Shown here: one piece after another, positions 6,212 through 14,303 of the stretch | Position numbering within the stretch: position 1 is the stretch's first letter | Layout of the letters: every line of letters starts with the position of its first letter | DNA from: a virus | DNA length: 31,091 nt | Reading direction: 5' to 3' (one strand) | Virus record (IMG/VR): IMGVR_UViG_3300020451_002172 | Span: 1-31,091 of that record | Notes under the pieces: model-generated | Database searches by the model: none | What the model was told of the DNA's origin: nothing | What the model saw: only the letters and a program-made list of their open reading frames with translations | Made by a program: the position numbers and the translations under genes

Positions 6212-6928
6212 ATGCCTTTACCAACAATTACAACTCCAACGTATGAGTTAGAGTTGCCTGTTACTAAAAAAACTGTTAAATATAGACCTTTCCTTGTTAA
6301 AGAAGAAAAAATTCTTGTTATAGCAATGGAGAGTCAAGATGAAAAGCAGATTGGTCGTGCTGTTAAGGATGTTCTTACTAATTGTATAATAACAAGAGGT
6401 ATTAAAGTAGACAAACTACCAACTTTTGAGATAGAATATCTATTCCTACATGTTCGTGGTAAATCTGTTGGAGAGCAAGTTGAATTAATGATAACTTGTC
6501 CTGATGATGGAGTTACACAAGTTCCAGTCTTGGTTGACATAGATGAAATAAAATTAGATATGAGTGAGGATCATAATAAGGATGTAGTTTTAGATGATAG
6601 TTATACTCTAAGATTAAAATATCCATCTCTGGGTCAATTTATTAAATCTAATTTTAATGAAACTGATGTTTCAGTGGAAGATACTTTTGAATTGGTTGCT
6701 GATTGTATAGATCAAGTTTTTAGTCCAGAAGAATCGTTTGCTTCTTCTGATTGTACAAAGAAAGAATTAAATTCTTTTCTTGAACAACTTAATTCTCAAC
6801 AATTTAAAAAAATTGAAAAGTTTTTTGAAACTATGCCAAAGTTGAAACATACTTTTGATATAGTTAATCCTAAAACTCAAGTTAATAATCATATCGTTTT
6901 AGAAGGGTTATCGTCTTTTTTCGAGTAG
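6212..6928 (+). CDS. 26: gp26 baseplate hub subunit
   Basis: 238 residues (T4 gp26: 208). The start 'MPLPTITTPTYELELPVTKK' followed by 'KYRPFLVKEEKILVIA' is the hallmark of T4-type gp26 proteins; 'CIITRGIKVDKLPTFEIEYL' and 'FLHVRGKSVGEQVEL' continue the match, with a CPDDG segment near residue 96. The C-terminal half is helical and acidic. gp26 belongs to the assembly of the central baseplate hub. The gene is followed two bases later by a 58-residue gene, an arrangement like the two-cistron tail-assembly genes that precede tape-measure genes in many tailed phages. Confidence 0.85.
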   Translation: MPLPTITTPTYELELPVTKKTVKYRPFLVKEEKILVIAMESQDEKQIGRAVKDVLTNCIITRGIKVDKLPTFEIEYLFLHVRGKSVGEQVELMITCPDDGVTQVPVLVDIDEIKLDMSEDHNKDVVLDDSYTLRLKYPSLGQFIKSNFNETDVSVEDTFELVADCIDQVFSPEESFASSDCTKKELNSFLEQLNSQQFKKIEKFFETMPKLKHTFDIVNPKTQVNNHIVLEGLSSFFE

Positions 6929-6930
6929 CC

Positions 6931-7107
6931 ATGGCTCATGAATCTCTTGAGTCATACTTCAAGACAAATTTTGCCCTGATACAGCATCATAAATATTCAT
7001 TAACAGAGTTAGAAAATATGATTCCTTGGGAAAGAGAAATATATGTAACTCTCTTATCCCAGTATATTGAAGAAGAAAATTTAAAAAATGGTATAAATGG
7101 CGGTTAA
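6931..7107 (+). CDS. 58-residue tail/hub assembly-like protein (gp51 position)
   Basis: Begins ATGGCTCATG two bases after the gp26 stop, ends TAA at 7107, overlapping the next gene by 11 bases. The protein has 'FALIQHHKYSLTELENMIPW' followed by 'EREIYVTLLSQYIEEENLK'. This pattern (short helix, histidines, Y/S-x-x-E-L-x-x-M, W-E-R-x-x-Y, terminal acidic helix) is typical of the small second cistron of tail-assembly genes in many phages. In T4 the gene after 26 is 51, a hub assembly factor, but T4 gp51 is much longer; a relationship is possible and unproven. Likely function: chaperone for hub or tape-measure assembly. Confidence 0.65.
   Translation: MAHESLESYFKTNFALIQHHKYSLTELENMIPWEREIYVTLLSQYIEEENLKNGINGG
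6988..6995 (+). promoter_or_regulatory. Possible late promoter inside the 58-residue gene
   Basis: CATAAATA, identical to the elements before 23110 and 24170, lies 101 bases before the 479-residue gene. It encodes part of HHKYS, so it may be chance; there is also TATAAATG at 7092-7099 overlapping the next start codon. Confidence 0.3.
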
Positions 7108-8536
7108 AGACAGCTTTTTTAATTTAGGTAATAATCCCAATCTGGATTCAGCAGATACTGGGATAGATCCTGCTACGGGAAGAGTTTTAACAAATGAAGA
7201 AAGAAGAAAGATATTTGCAAGACGTAGTATTTTATCTAAACAGAATAGACAGGCAATTGCTAAAAATACTAAAATGAGTTTTGGTGGCGGTGCTTTGGTG
7301 TTGTCAAGTAGAGGGAATGTAGATAAAAGGGTGCAGTCACAAGGAGGTGCTTTAGTTGCTCCAGTTAATAGTTTGACTAAGAGAGTAACTGCATTAGAAG
7401 AAAGTATGTCTAACATGGCAACGGTTCTTGCTAATATTAGAAAGGTAATTGTAAAAGGCAATGAAACTGATGCTAAGATACAGGATGAATTAGCAAAACA
7501 ACAAAATCTTTTATTCCAAGAAAGACTAAGGAAAAATGCTGAAGATGAATTAGAAGAAAGTGATTTAGAAGCAGAAGCAGAACCAGAGATAGATAAGCAA
7601 CAGAAGAAAACATTTGGATTCTTTGAAAAAATTAAAAAAGCATTATTAGCACTCTTTGGTGGTTTTGTTTTAAAGAAAGCATTTAAGTTGTTTACTGCAT
7701 GGAGAGAGGGTAATACAGAGGAACTGGAGAAACTCAAGGTGGAGTTGAACTCCATGGGACAACAATTGTTTACTGGTATTTTTTATTTTAATAAAATTAT
7801 AAATGGTTTATTAAAAATTGCAGGTAATTTTGTTAAAAGTATTGCCAAATTAACTGGAAAAATTATAACATTTCCATTTAGAATTGCAGGAAGGATTATT
7901 AGAACTGCAGTAAGAAAAGCATTTGTTGGAATAAAGAAAGCAATCGGTCCTGGTATGAGAAAGGCAATAAAAGGATTCTTTAATATAGGTAAAAATAAAG
8001 CAGGAAAGGAAGTTGGTAAGAAAGTAGCAAAGGAAGTAGCAAAGAAAAGTGTTGCTAAAGTTGCTAAGAGAGGACTTTTGGGATCTTTACCTCTTATCGG
8101 TACTGGTCTTGATATTTGGGGTGCTGTAGGTGAAGGTATGAAAGGTAATTGGACTGGTGCAGGATTATATACTGCAGGTGCGATTACTAGTTTAATACCA
8201 GGTATGCAAGGTGTTTCTGGTGTCTTGAGTGTATCTGCTATGGGACAATCTATACATCAAGATTTAAAGAGAGATGCCAAGAATCAGAATATTGATATGA
8301 CAGGTGGAGATAATGTTGAGATAAGTGGTATGGGAAATGATGATTTTTCTAAACTTGGGGCAGTTGAAAAACGAGCACCAATTGTACAAGTAGTTTCGGC
8401 TGGTGGTGGAAGCAACAACAAAGAAAAAACTAAAACAGGATATGCAGGTAACTTTATACCTACTCTTCCTTCATCAAATCCTGATAATTTATATGAATCG
8501 AATGCAAAAAACACTTATAACGCATACACAGCATAA
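7097..8536 (+). CDS. Putative tail/hub protein with coiled coil and membrane-like segments (tape-measure position)
   Basis: 479 residues. A polar N-terminus is followed by a coiled coil at about 91-155 ('NSLTKRVTALEESMSNMATV' onward), an acidic stretch (150-167), then hydrophobic and lysine-rich amphipathic helices: 'FFEKIKKALLALFGGFVLKK' near 175-195, more to about 290, a KEVGKKVAKEVAKK run near 315, and a glycine-rich hydrophobic block near 335-395 ('GLLGSLPLIGTGLDIWGAV'). The tail is G/N/S rich. There is no family I can name. The position, after gp26 and the small assembly gene and before the gp27/gp5-like genes, together with the coiled-coil-plus-hydrophobic layout, suggests a tape-measure or hub core protein (T4 gp29/gp28 role) able to insert in the host membrane during DNA entry. 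That role is inference. Confidence 0.6.
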   Translation: MAVKDSFFNLGNNPNLDSADTGIDPATGRVLTNEERRKIFARRSILSKQNRQAIAKNTKMSFGGGALVLSSRGNVDKRVQSQGGALVAPVNSLTKRVTALEESMSNMATVLANIRKVIVKGNETDAKIQDELAKQQNLLFQERLRKNAEDELEESDLEAEAEPEIDKQQKKTFGFFEKIKKALLALFGGFVLKKAFKLFTAWREGNTEELEKLKVELNSMGQQLFTGIFYFNKIINGLLKIAGNFVKSIAKLTGKIITFPFRIAGRIIRTAVRKAFVGIKKAIGPGMRKAIKGFFNIGKNKAGKEVGKKVAKEVAKKSVAKVAKRGLLGSLPLIGTGLDIWGAVGEGMKGNWTGAGLYTAGAITSLIPGMQGVSGVLSVSAMGQSIHQDLKRDAKNQNIDMTGGDNVEISGMGNDDFSKLGAVEKRAPIVQVVSAGGGSNNKEKTKTGYAGNFIPTLPSSNPDNLYESNAKNTYNAYTA

Positions 8537-9753
8537 TGGCTAAAGTTCCAATAACAACATCTGGTGGAAAAACTGTAAGGAAATCTCCCATATCCTCTAT
8601 GAGAGATGGTTTTCGTGCGTTAAAAGGTAATCTTAAGACAATGACAAAAAATGTTATTGGGATACAAGACGGGTTGCAAGAAGAGAATAGACTAAAGAAA
8701 AAACGTTTAGAACGTCTTAAAACTGATTCTGCCAAACAAAAAGATTTAAAACAAAAGCAATCTGAGGAAAAACGATTAGAAAAACCTAATCTTGTCTCTT
8801 CATCACTTTCTAATATTACTGATACTATGAAAAAAGCTGGTGGTAGTCTTCTTAGCAGAGTATTAAAATTAGTTGGACTTTTTGCGGGTGCTTGGATAGT
8901 TAAAAATATTGGTGGTCTTATAGAAACGGTTGAGAAAGGAATTAAAGTAGTTACAGATGTTTGGAATGGAATAGGTAATTTTGTTGGAGGATCGATTGAT
9001 ACTGTGAAAGGTATAGGTAAATTAATTCTTGGATTTGGACAAAATATTTTATCATTTGATTTTGCTGATAAATCAGGAAGATTAAAAGAAGCATTTTCAG
9101 AAATAGAATTAGGATGGCAGAAACTTAATGGAGATATTACTGGTGCAGAAAAAGTTCTTGATGATCCTGAATCAGAAGTGTTTAAAGAAGATTTTGAAGA
9201 AGGTGGAAATTTAGAAGAAGAAAAAAATAGTGAAGATAAAGAGGAAGGTGGAGAAACTGATTCCGATTCAGAAAATGTTGGAGATGATCCTACTAATAAA
9301 CCTGCTATCGGTGACTACAAAGTAATTGATACTTCAAGAGGAAGTAAGTATAGAGTTTGGGATGGAGCAAAATGGGGTTCAAAGACAAACGTTAAACCTA
9401 GATCTGGAAATGAATGGAATGAAGAAAAAGTAAATATTGATAAAGATGAAGATTCTAAAATAGAATCAGAAGAACAAGTTTCAGCAAAAGAAAAAGTTTA
9501 TCAACAGGTAAAAGCTGCAGGGAATAAATTATCAAATCAAGAACTAATTACTTCTAAAAAGAGAAGAGGCACTGCATTTGTTGCCAAGTTAACTCCAAAT
9601 AATGACCCAGAAATAATTACTGTTGTTGCACCAAATCAAAACCAAGGAAACGGTAACTCTGGTGGAGATGGTGGTTTTACCACGATTAATATTAGTGGTG
9701 GTGATGACTTAAATAGACTTGAAACCAAACGAGCATTGGAGCAAATAGGATAA
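8536..9753 (+). CDS. Putative tail/hub protein, second coiled-coil/hydrophobic protein
   Basis: 405 residues, start overlapping the previous stop (TAATG). It repeats the layout of its neighbour: a basic coiled coil at about 45-90 ('LQEENRLKKKRLERLKTDSA'), then a hydrophobic glycine-rich block at about 100-185 ('LLSRVLKLVGLFAGAWIVK' and 'NGIGNFVGGSIDTVKGIGKL'), a very acidic linker (210-250) and a polar C-terminus ending 'TTINISGGDDLNRLETKRAL'. Within the linker, 'YKVIDTSRGSKYRVWDGAKW' looks like a small folded unit. I see no enzymatic motif. With the preceding gene it occupies the place of T4 28/29; which of the two sets tail length cannot be told from sequence. Confidence 0.55.
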   Translation: MAKVPITTSGGKTVRKSPISSMRDGFRALKGNLKTMTKNVIGIQDGLQEENRLKKKRLERLKTDSAKQKDLKQKQSEEKRLEKPNLVSSSLSNITDTMKKAGGSLLSRVLKLVGLFAGAWIVKNIGGLIETVEKGIKVVTDVWNGIGNFVGGSIDTVKGIGKLILGFGQNILSFDFADKSGRLKEAFSEIELGWQKLNGDITGAEKVLDDPESEVFKEDFEEGGNLEEEKNSEDKEEGGETDSDSENVGDDPTNKPAIGDYKVIDTSRGSKYRVWDGAKWGSKTNVKPRSGNEWNEEKVNIDKDEDSKIESEEQVSAKEKVYQQVKAAGNKLSNQELITSKKRRGTAFVAKLTPNNDPEIITVVAPNQNQGNGNSGGDGGFTTINISGGDDLNRLETKRALEQIG

Positions 9754-9757
9754 AAAC

Positions 9758-11209
9758 ATGTCAGCAACTAATCAATGTATAATAGAAGAGTTTTTAATAC
9801 ATTCGGACAGAAGGAAAGAAGGTGAGAAACCTTTTGATTTGACTCCGTATATTGCTTCTGTTGATTATTTTGAAGATATATTCTCTCCATGCATAACTTT
9901 AAAAGTATTGGTAGTTAACGAAGCACAAGTTGTTACAGAGGACGAAGAAGATACAGAAAGTACAGATGATAAATTAAAAGCACTCTATCAAGGTTTACCT
10001 CTTAGAGGTGGAGAGATATGCAGAATTAAGATAGGAGCGAATGTTGAGACTAATATCCCATTAGATTTTTCAGAAAAAACACAAGATTATCTCTATGTAA
10101 CTGGTATTACTAATGTTGTTAGAGATGCTAAGAGAGAAATGTTTACCATAAATTTAACTTCTAGAGAAGCAATAGTTAATGAAACAGTAAGATGTTATAA
10201 AAAATATTCTCCAGATCAGAACATCGGTGCTACTGTTGAAAATATTTTAACCGATACTCTTGGTATAGAAAAAGATCGTTTTAAAGTTGAATTAACATCA
10301 AATGCATATGGATTTATTGGAAATTTAAAAAAACCATTCCCTACATTAGTATGGTTAGCAAAGAAATCTGTTACTAAAACTAAAGGTGCTAAAAGTGCGG
10401 GATTTTTATTTTATCAAACTAAGTCTGGATATAAGTTTAGATCTGTTGATACTTTAATGAGACAAGAAACTTATAAAATTACCAATGATGCTGATGAAAA
10501 ACTAAAAGCACCACCATTTTATTATGGTGAAGCAACACAAGGATTTGATTCTGAAGATAGACCTGCAAATACTGATTTCAAAATATTAAAATTTTCGATA
10601 CAACAAAATAATGATATTGTTAAAAATTTAAAATTAGGAACTTATTCAAGTAGTGGTATGTATTTTAATCCATATAACTTTGAATTTGAAGCACTACAGT
10701 ATAAAAGAAAAGATGAGATAACAAAAGATAATATGTCTCTAATGGGTTCTGAAGATCCTACAAAGTATCCATTAAAACTTGATCCTGATAATAAAACAGG
10801 TTCTGAAGATACTCTTGAAGATATTGCTTCAAGATCACTTACTGGGATTCTTGATATAGGTGTATTAGCAAGAGGAGATACAAATCATCTTAAGAAATCT
10901 GATCCTTTAAAATATCAAATGCAATCTGTCACAAGATATAATACATTATTCACAAATGTTTTGGATATGACAATACCTCTTAATTCAAATTTAGAAGCAG
11001 GTATGTGCATTGAATGTGAATTTCCCCCAATGTCTACATCAGCAACTACAGGAGATGCTATAGATAGTAAACAATCTGGTGTATACATAATCAAAGAATT
11101 ATGTCATCATTATGATATAGAAAAATCATACACATCTATGAAAGTTCTGAAAGATTTTGCTGGAGATAATCCTGATAGAAAAGAAGAGCAGCAGGAGGAT
11201 GTAGAATAA
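9758..11209 (+). CDS. gp27-like baseplate hub protein
   Basis: 483 residues. Probable equivalent of T4 gp27, the trimeric hub ring that carries the gp5 spike (VgrG/gpD-type fold). The N-terminus 'IIEEFLIHSDRRKEGEKPFD' and 'LTPYIASVDYFEDIFSPCIT' is a beta-rich start of that type; 'YLYVTGITNVVRDAKREMFT' and 'INLTSREAIVNE' correspond to the first tube-like domain; 'ENILTDTLGI' starts the next helix; 'PLNSNLEAGMCIECEFPP' and 'SGVYIIKELCHHYDIEKSY' are the closing domain seen in hub proteins. It sits directly before the OB-fold spike gene, as gp27 partners gp5. Sequence identity to T4 gp27 is too low to see by eye, so the call rests on pattern and order. Confidence 0.65.
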   Translation: MSATNQCIIEEFLIHSDRRKEGEKPFDLTPYIASVDYFEDIFSPCITLKVLVVNEAQVVTEDEEDTESTDDKLKALYQGLPLRGGEICRIKIGANVETNIPLDFSEKTQDYLYVTGITNVVRDAKREMFTINLTSREAIVNETVRCYKKYSPDQNIGATVENILTDTLGIEKDRFKVELTSNAYGFIGNLKKPFPTLVWLAKKSVTKTKGAKSAGFLFYQTKSGYKFRSVDTLMRQETYKITNDADEKLKAPPFYYGEATQGFDSEDRPANTDFKILKFSIQQNNDIVKNLKLGTYSSSGMYFNPYNFEFEALQYKRKDEITKDNMSLMGSEDPTKYPLKLDPDNKTGSEDTLEDIASRSLTGILDIGVLARGDTNHLKKSDPLKYQMQSVTRYNTLFTNVLDMTIPLNSNLEAGMCIECEFPPMSTSATTGDAIDSKQSGVYIIKELCHHYDIEKSYTSMKVLKDFAGDNPDRKEEQQEDVE

Positions 11210-13584
11210 TGATGGAAGATACAAGTAATATAAAAACTAATTTTCTTGGAAAAGATGGTTTTAGATGGTGGATAGGACAAGTTCCTCCAGCTCCTAACCA
11301 TAAAGTAAATTGGAATGTAAATAAAAACTGGGGTCTTAAAAGAAGAGTCAGGATCATGGGTTATCATCCTGATGAGAAAAAGTTACCCGATAAAGATTTA
11401 CCTTTAGCAATTGTATTGCTACCCCCAACTGCAGGAACTGGAGCAAAGAATCAAGCACAGTCAATTTACATTGAACCTGGAGAAATTGTATTAGGATTTT
11501 TCTTAGATGGAGATGATGCTCAAGTTCCCGCAATTATTGCAAGTTTTGGTAGAACAAAAGCATCCAGTGATGCATTTGCAGCTTATAGTGGTGCATTCAA
11601 ACCATTTACAGGATATACTAGTGAGATACCAAAAGAGAAATATGAACAAAATAAAGCTATTAAAGTAGATGAATCGCATCAAGAAACAATTGATAGTCAA
11701 GTAAGTCCAGTTAATACAGATGCTAATAATGCAGAAAAAAGAGACACTGTAACCGTAAGTAATAATATTGGTAAAGAGATTACTGTTCCTAGTGCCTGTA
11801 AAGATTCAAGTACAACTAAAGTAACAGCAACTGTTAATAATTTTGTAAGTGATTTTAAACGTCTTTCAAGTATGGGTGAGGGACAAATTGGAAAGATAGA
11901 TCAATTAATAAAAGATACAAGTAAAAACATAACAACGGGAGTTAATGGTTTAGTTGGAGATATTAGTCAGAATGTTGTTGGAGAGTTAACAGGACAGGTA
12001 CAACAAGGTTTACAAGTATTATATAAAGGTGTTTTTAATAATGTATTAGCATTGACTCAAAATCCTGTAGCAGCACATCTAGCAGGTGTAGCAGCACAGA
12101 AAGCTATGGTAGGTCCTGTTGGTGCTATTCAAAAAGATCTTGAATGTATGGTAGGTAATGTTGCAGGTGGTTTGGCAGCAACAACTGAAAAGATGTTAAG
12201 ATCCATGATGGATTCATTTGATGATGTTCTTGGGGTTCCACAATGTATGGCAGATCAATTCACAGGAGCACTTTTAAATAACATAGTTGATAGTATTGGA
12301 GATACTTTAGCAGGTCCTCTCGGAAGTATAAGTAAAGTATTGTCTAGTGGATTTGATATTTCTTCACAGATTAGAAGCAAAGTAGATATGATTAGTGGTG
12401 TAGGTTCATTGTTTGATTGTGGTGCAAGTATTGATAAGTGTACTGGTATAAGTGGAGCATTTAAGATAGGTGGAGGTATTGCTAATTCTGCATTAAGTGG
12501 TTTAGATGATGTATTAGGTGCTGCAAACAGTTTTGTACAAACAGCAGAGGGACTTGAAAGTTCATTAGATTTGGGTTTAGATATTCCAAATTTCAATAAG
12601 TCTTTTAGCGATCCTCTTGGAGAATGTTTTGGAGGAAAGAGAACAGGTTGTGGTAAACCAAAGGTTAGAATATTTGGTGGTAATGGATTTGGAGCCGCAG
12701 GAGAAGCTATAATGGGAAATTTAAGTGGAGAATTAGGTCTTCCAGATACTACTGCTAGTCTTATTGGTTTAAGAGTTACTAGTCCTGGTATTAAATATGA
12801 GTTTCCTCCTTTTGTTGAAATTGTAGACGATTGTGATGAGGGATACGGTGCAATTGGTAGAGCATTAATCAAAAATGGTGAAGTTGTAGGTCTTTATGTT
12901 GTATCTGAAGGAGAAGGATATCCACCAGGAGAAATGGAAGATTTTGGTGTTGTTGATACAGTAGTGGATAATGCAGGTTTAGGATACTCAGAAAATGACA
13001 CAGCAACAGATCAGTTTGGAAATCAATATCAACTTGTTATTGATAAGGGAAGTATTGTTTCTGTTAAACCACTAAATATCAATATAACTACGCTTCTACC
13101 GCAAATCACAATTCAAAGTGATACTGGAAGAGGTGCTTCAATCAGACCAATTTTAGGACCTCCTGAACCATCAGCAGAAATAAAACAAGTTATTGATTGT
13201 ATTGATCCTGAAGAGAATAATTTGGTTGGTTATGTAAAAGGACAACCATATTACGGTGCTTATCATATTCATCCAACAAGGGGTGTAAAGATGGTTGGTA
13301 TCGCACATACAACATCACCTCATCAAATAATATATGATACTCCAGAACAAAGTTTTGGAACAGCAGTTAGTGTTGCGTCTACAATGACAGTATCTCCATC
13401 CCCACAGACAAATGTTTCCAACACCACAACCGAGACTACTACAAGTAGCACTACTCAAACTAACACAACTAACAACACAAGTCAGCAAACGACTGGACAG
13501 AGTGACCCTCCTTCTAATAATAACGATTCTGGTGGTAGCGGGTCTTCGGGATCAGGTGGGAGTGGATATGGAGGAGGATACTAA
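11209..13584 (+). CDS. gp5-like spike/hub protein: OB-fold N-terminus, no lysozyme domain seen
   Basis: 791 residues. Residues about 18-120 match the gp5 OB-fold that docks the spike in the hub: 'FRWWIGQVPPAPNHKVNW', 'LKRRVRIMGYHPDEKKLPDK', 'DLPLAIVLLPPTAGTG', 'IYIEPGEIVLGFFLDGDDAQ', 'VPAIIASFGRTK' (T4: WIGVVE, RVRVVGLHP, LPWMSVIQPITS, EGTRVYGHFLD, GIVLGTYGG). Residues 205-480 are helical and Ala/Gly/Val rich. Two 'GAxGRAxI..G.V'-type beta modules follow (540-665), then a histidine-rich motif with H686, H688, H700 and H705 ('YHIHPTRGVKMVGIAH'), and a Ser/Thr/Asn/Gly tail from about 727. T4 gp5 has a lysozyme domain after the OB-fold; none is recognisable here. AGGAGG (11193-11198) precedes the TAATGATG start. 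Confidence 0.78.
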   Translation: MMEDTSNIKTNFLGKDGFRWWIGQVPPAPNHKVNWNVNKNWGLKRRVRIMGYHPDEKKLPDKDLPLAIVLLPPTAGTGAKNQAQSIYIEPGEIVLGFFLDGDDAQVPAIIASFGRTKASSDAFAAYSGAFKPFTGYTSEIPKEKYEQNKAIKVDESHQETIDSQVSPVNTDANNAEKRDTVTVSNNIGKEITVPSACKDSSTTKVTATVNNFVSDFKRLSSMGEGQIGKIDQLIKDTSKNITTGVNGLVGDISQNVVGELTGQVQQGLQVLYKGVFNNVLALTQNPVAAHLAGVAAQKAMVGPVGAIQKDLECMVGNVAGGLAATTEKMLRSMMDSFDDVLGVPQCMADQFTGALLNNIVDSIGDTLAGPLGSISKVLSSGFDISSQIRSKVDMISGVGSLFDCGASIDKCTGISGAFKIGGGIANSALSGLDDVLGAANSFVQTAEGLESSLDLGLDIPNFNKSFSDPLGECFGGKRTGCGKPKVRIFGGNGFGAAGEAIMGNLSGELGLPDTTASLIGLRVTSPGIKYEFPPFVEIVDDCDEGYGAIGRALIKNGEVVGLYVVSEGEGYPPGEMEDFGVVDTVVDNAGLGYSENDTATDQFGNQYQLVIDKGSIVSVKPLNINITTLLPQITIQSDTGRGASIRPILGPPEPSAEIKQVIDCIDPEENNLVGYVKGQPYYGAYHIHPTRGVKMVGIAHTTSPHQIIYDTPEQSFGTAVSVASTMTVSPSPQTNVSNTTTETTTSSTTQTNTTNNTSQQTTGQSDPPSNNNDSGGSGSSGSGGSGYGGGY

Positions 13585-14303
13585 TGTCTGAAAGACCAGT
13601 TGAGTCGCAAAATTGGGATAGACGAAGGTTTATATCTTTAGGTCCAGATTTTAGGATAGATGCTAATAATCCTAAGATGGGAAATAATGGAAACTTATCG
13701 TGGTTGATGTACGGTGCAAATGATGATGGAGATAAGTCAAGTATGTTCCAATGTAATGATGGAACACTAAGTATTCATAGCGATAGAAAAATAGAAATTG
13801 CTGCTGGTGCTAATAATTCAAATGAAAAAGATCAAGACATAACTATAACTTCATTAAAAGGTGGAATTACTATCATAGCAAATGGTAATGGACAGGTTAA
13901 AATTAAAGCACCTAATATTCTTATAGATGCAGATAATGATGTTGATATTAAAGGAAAAAATATAAATTTAGAGGCAAGAGGTGGAAAGGTAGATATAGGT
14001 GGATTGAAGGCTACTGTATCTGCTAAGTTAGGTAATCTTCCTCGAACAATGGGTATAGACTTTGCTAAAAATGCCTTTGAAGGTAGTTTTGTTGGTGGTG
14101 ACTTCTTAGCAGATAAGTTAGGTGGAGCATTACCAGAACTTGCTAATGTAGGAAATACCTTTGCTGGTAAACTTCAATCTCAAGTAGCAGATCTTGATAT
14201 AGCAGGTAACTTAGATAAGATTGATACAGGTGCTCTTCAAGATCAACTTAAGGGTCAACTTGATTCTAGTCAGATAAAGAATCTATTAGGAGGTTTTGGA
14301 TAA
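13584..14303 (+). CDS. gp5 C-terminal-like beta-helix spike protein
   Basis: 239 residues. The middle (about 60-150) carries the eight-residue repeats of the triple-stranded beta-helix at the tip of gp5/VgrG spikes: 'VKIKAPNI', 'LIDADNDV', 'DIKGKNIN', 'LEARGGKV', preceded by 'DGTLSIHSDRKIEIAAGANN'. The first 50 residues, including 'RRRFISLGPDFRIDANNPKM', are unlike gp5, and the C-terminal 80 residues are helical and A/L/D/Q rich. With the preceding gene it reconstitutes a gp5-like spike in two polypeptides. Start overlaps the previous stop (TAATG) with AGGAGG 6 bases upstream, so the two products are made in step. Confidence 0.75.
   Translation: MSERPVESQNWDRRRFISLGPDFRIDANNPKMGNNGNLSWLMYGANDDGDKSSMFQCNDGTLSIHSDRKIEIAAGANNSNEKDQDITITSLKGGITIIANGNGQVKIKAPNILIDADNDVDIKGKNINLEARGGKVDIGGLKATVSAKLGNLPRTMGIDFAKNAFEGSFVGGDFLADKLGGALPELANVGNTFAGKLQSQVADLDIAGNLDKIDTGALQDQLKGQLDSSQIKNLLGGFG

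Noticed and set aside
7081-7755. 224-residue open frame on the minus strand
   Set aside because: Serine/leucine/phenylalanine-rich shadow of the lysine-rich coiled-coil gene, antisense to a well-placed coding region.
12255-12872. 205-residue open frame on the minus strand
   Set aside because: Proline/serine/leucine-rich shadow of the gp5-like gene, with no start signal and no family pattern.
11209-13584. Tail lysozyme domain in the gp5-like protein
   Set aside because: No T4-lysozyme-like catalytic Glu region or conserved fold segments can be seen after the OB-fold.
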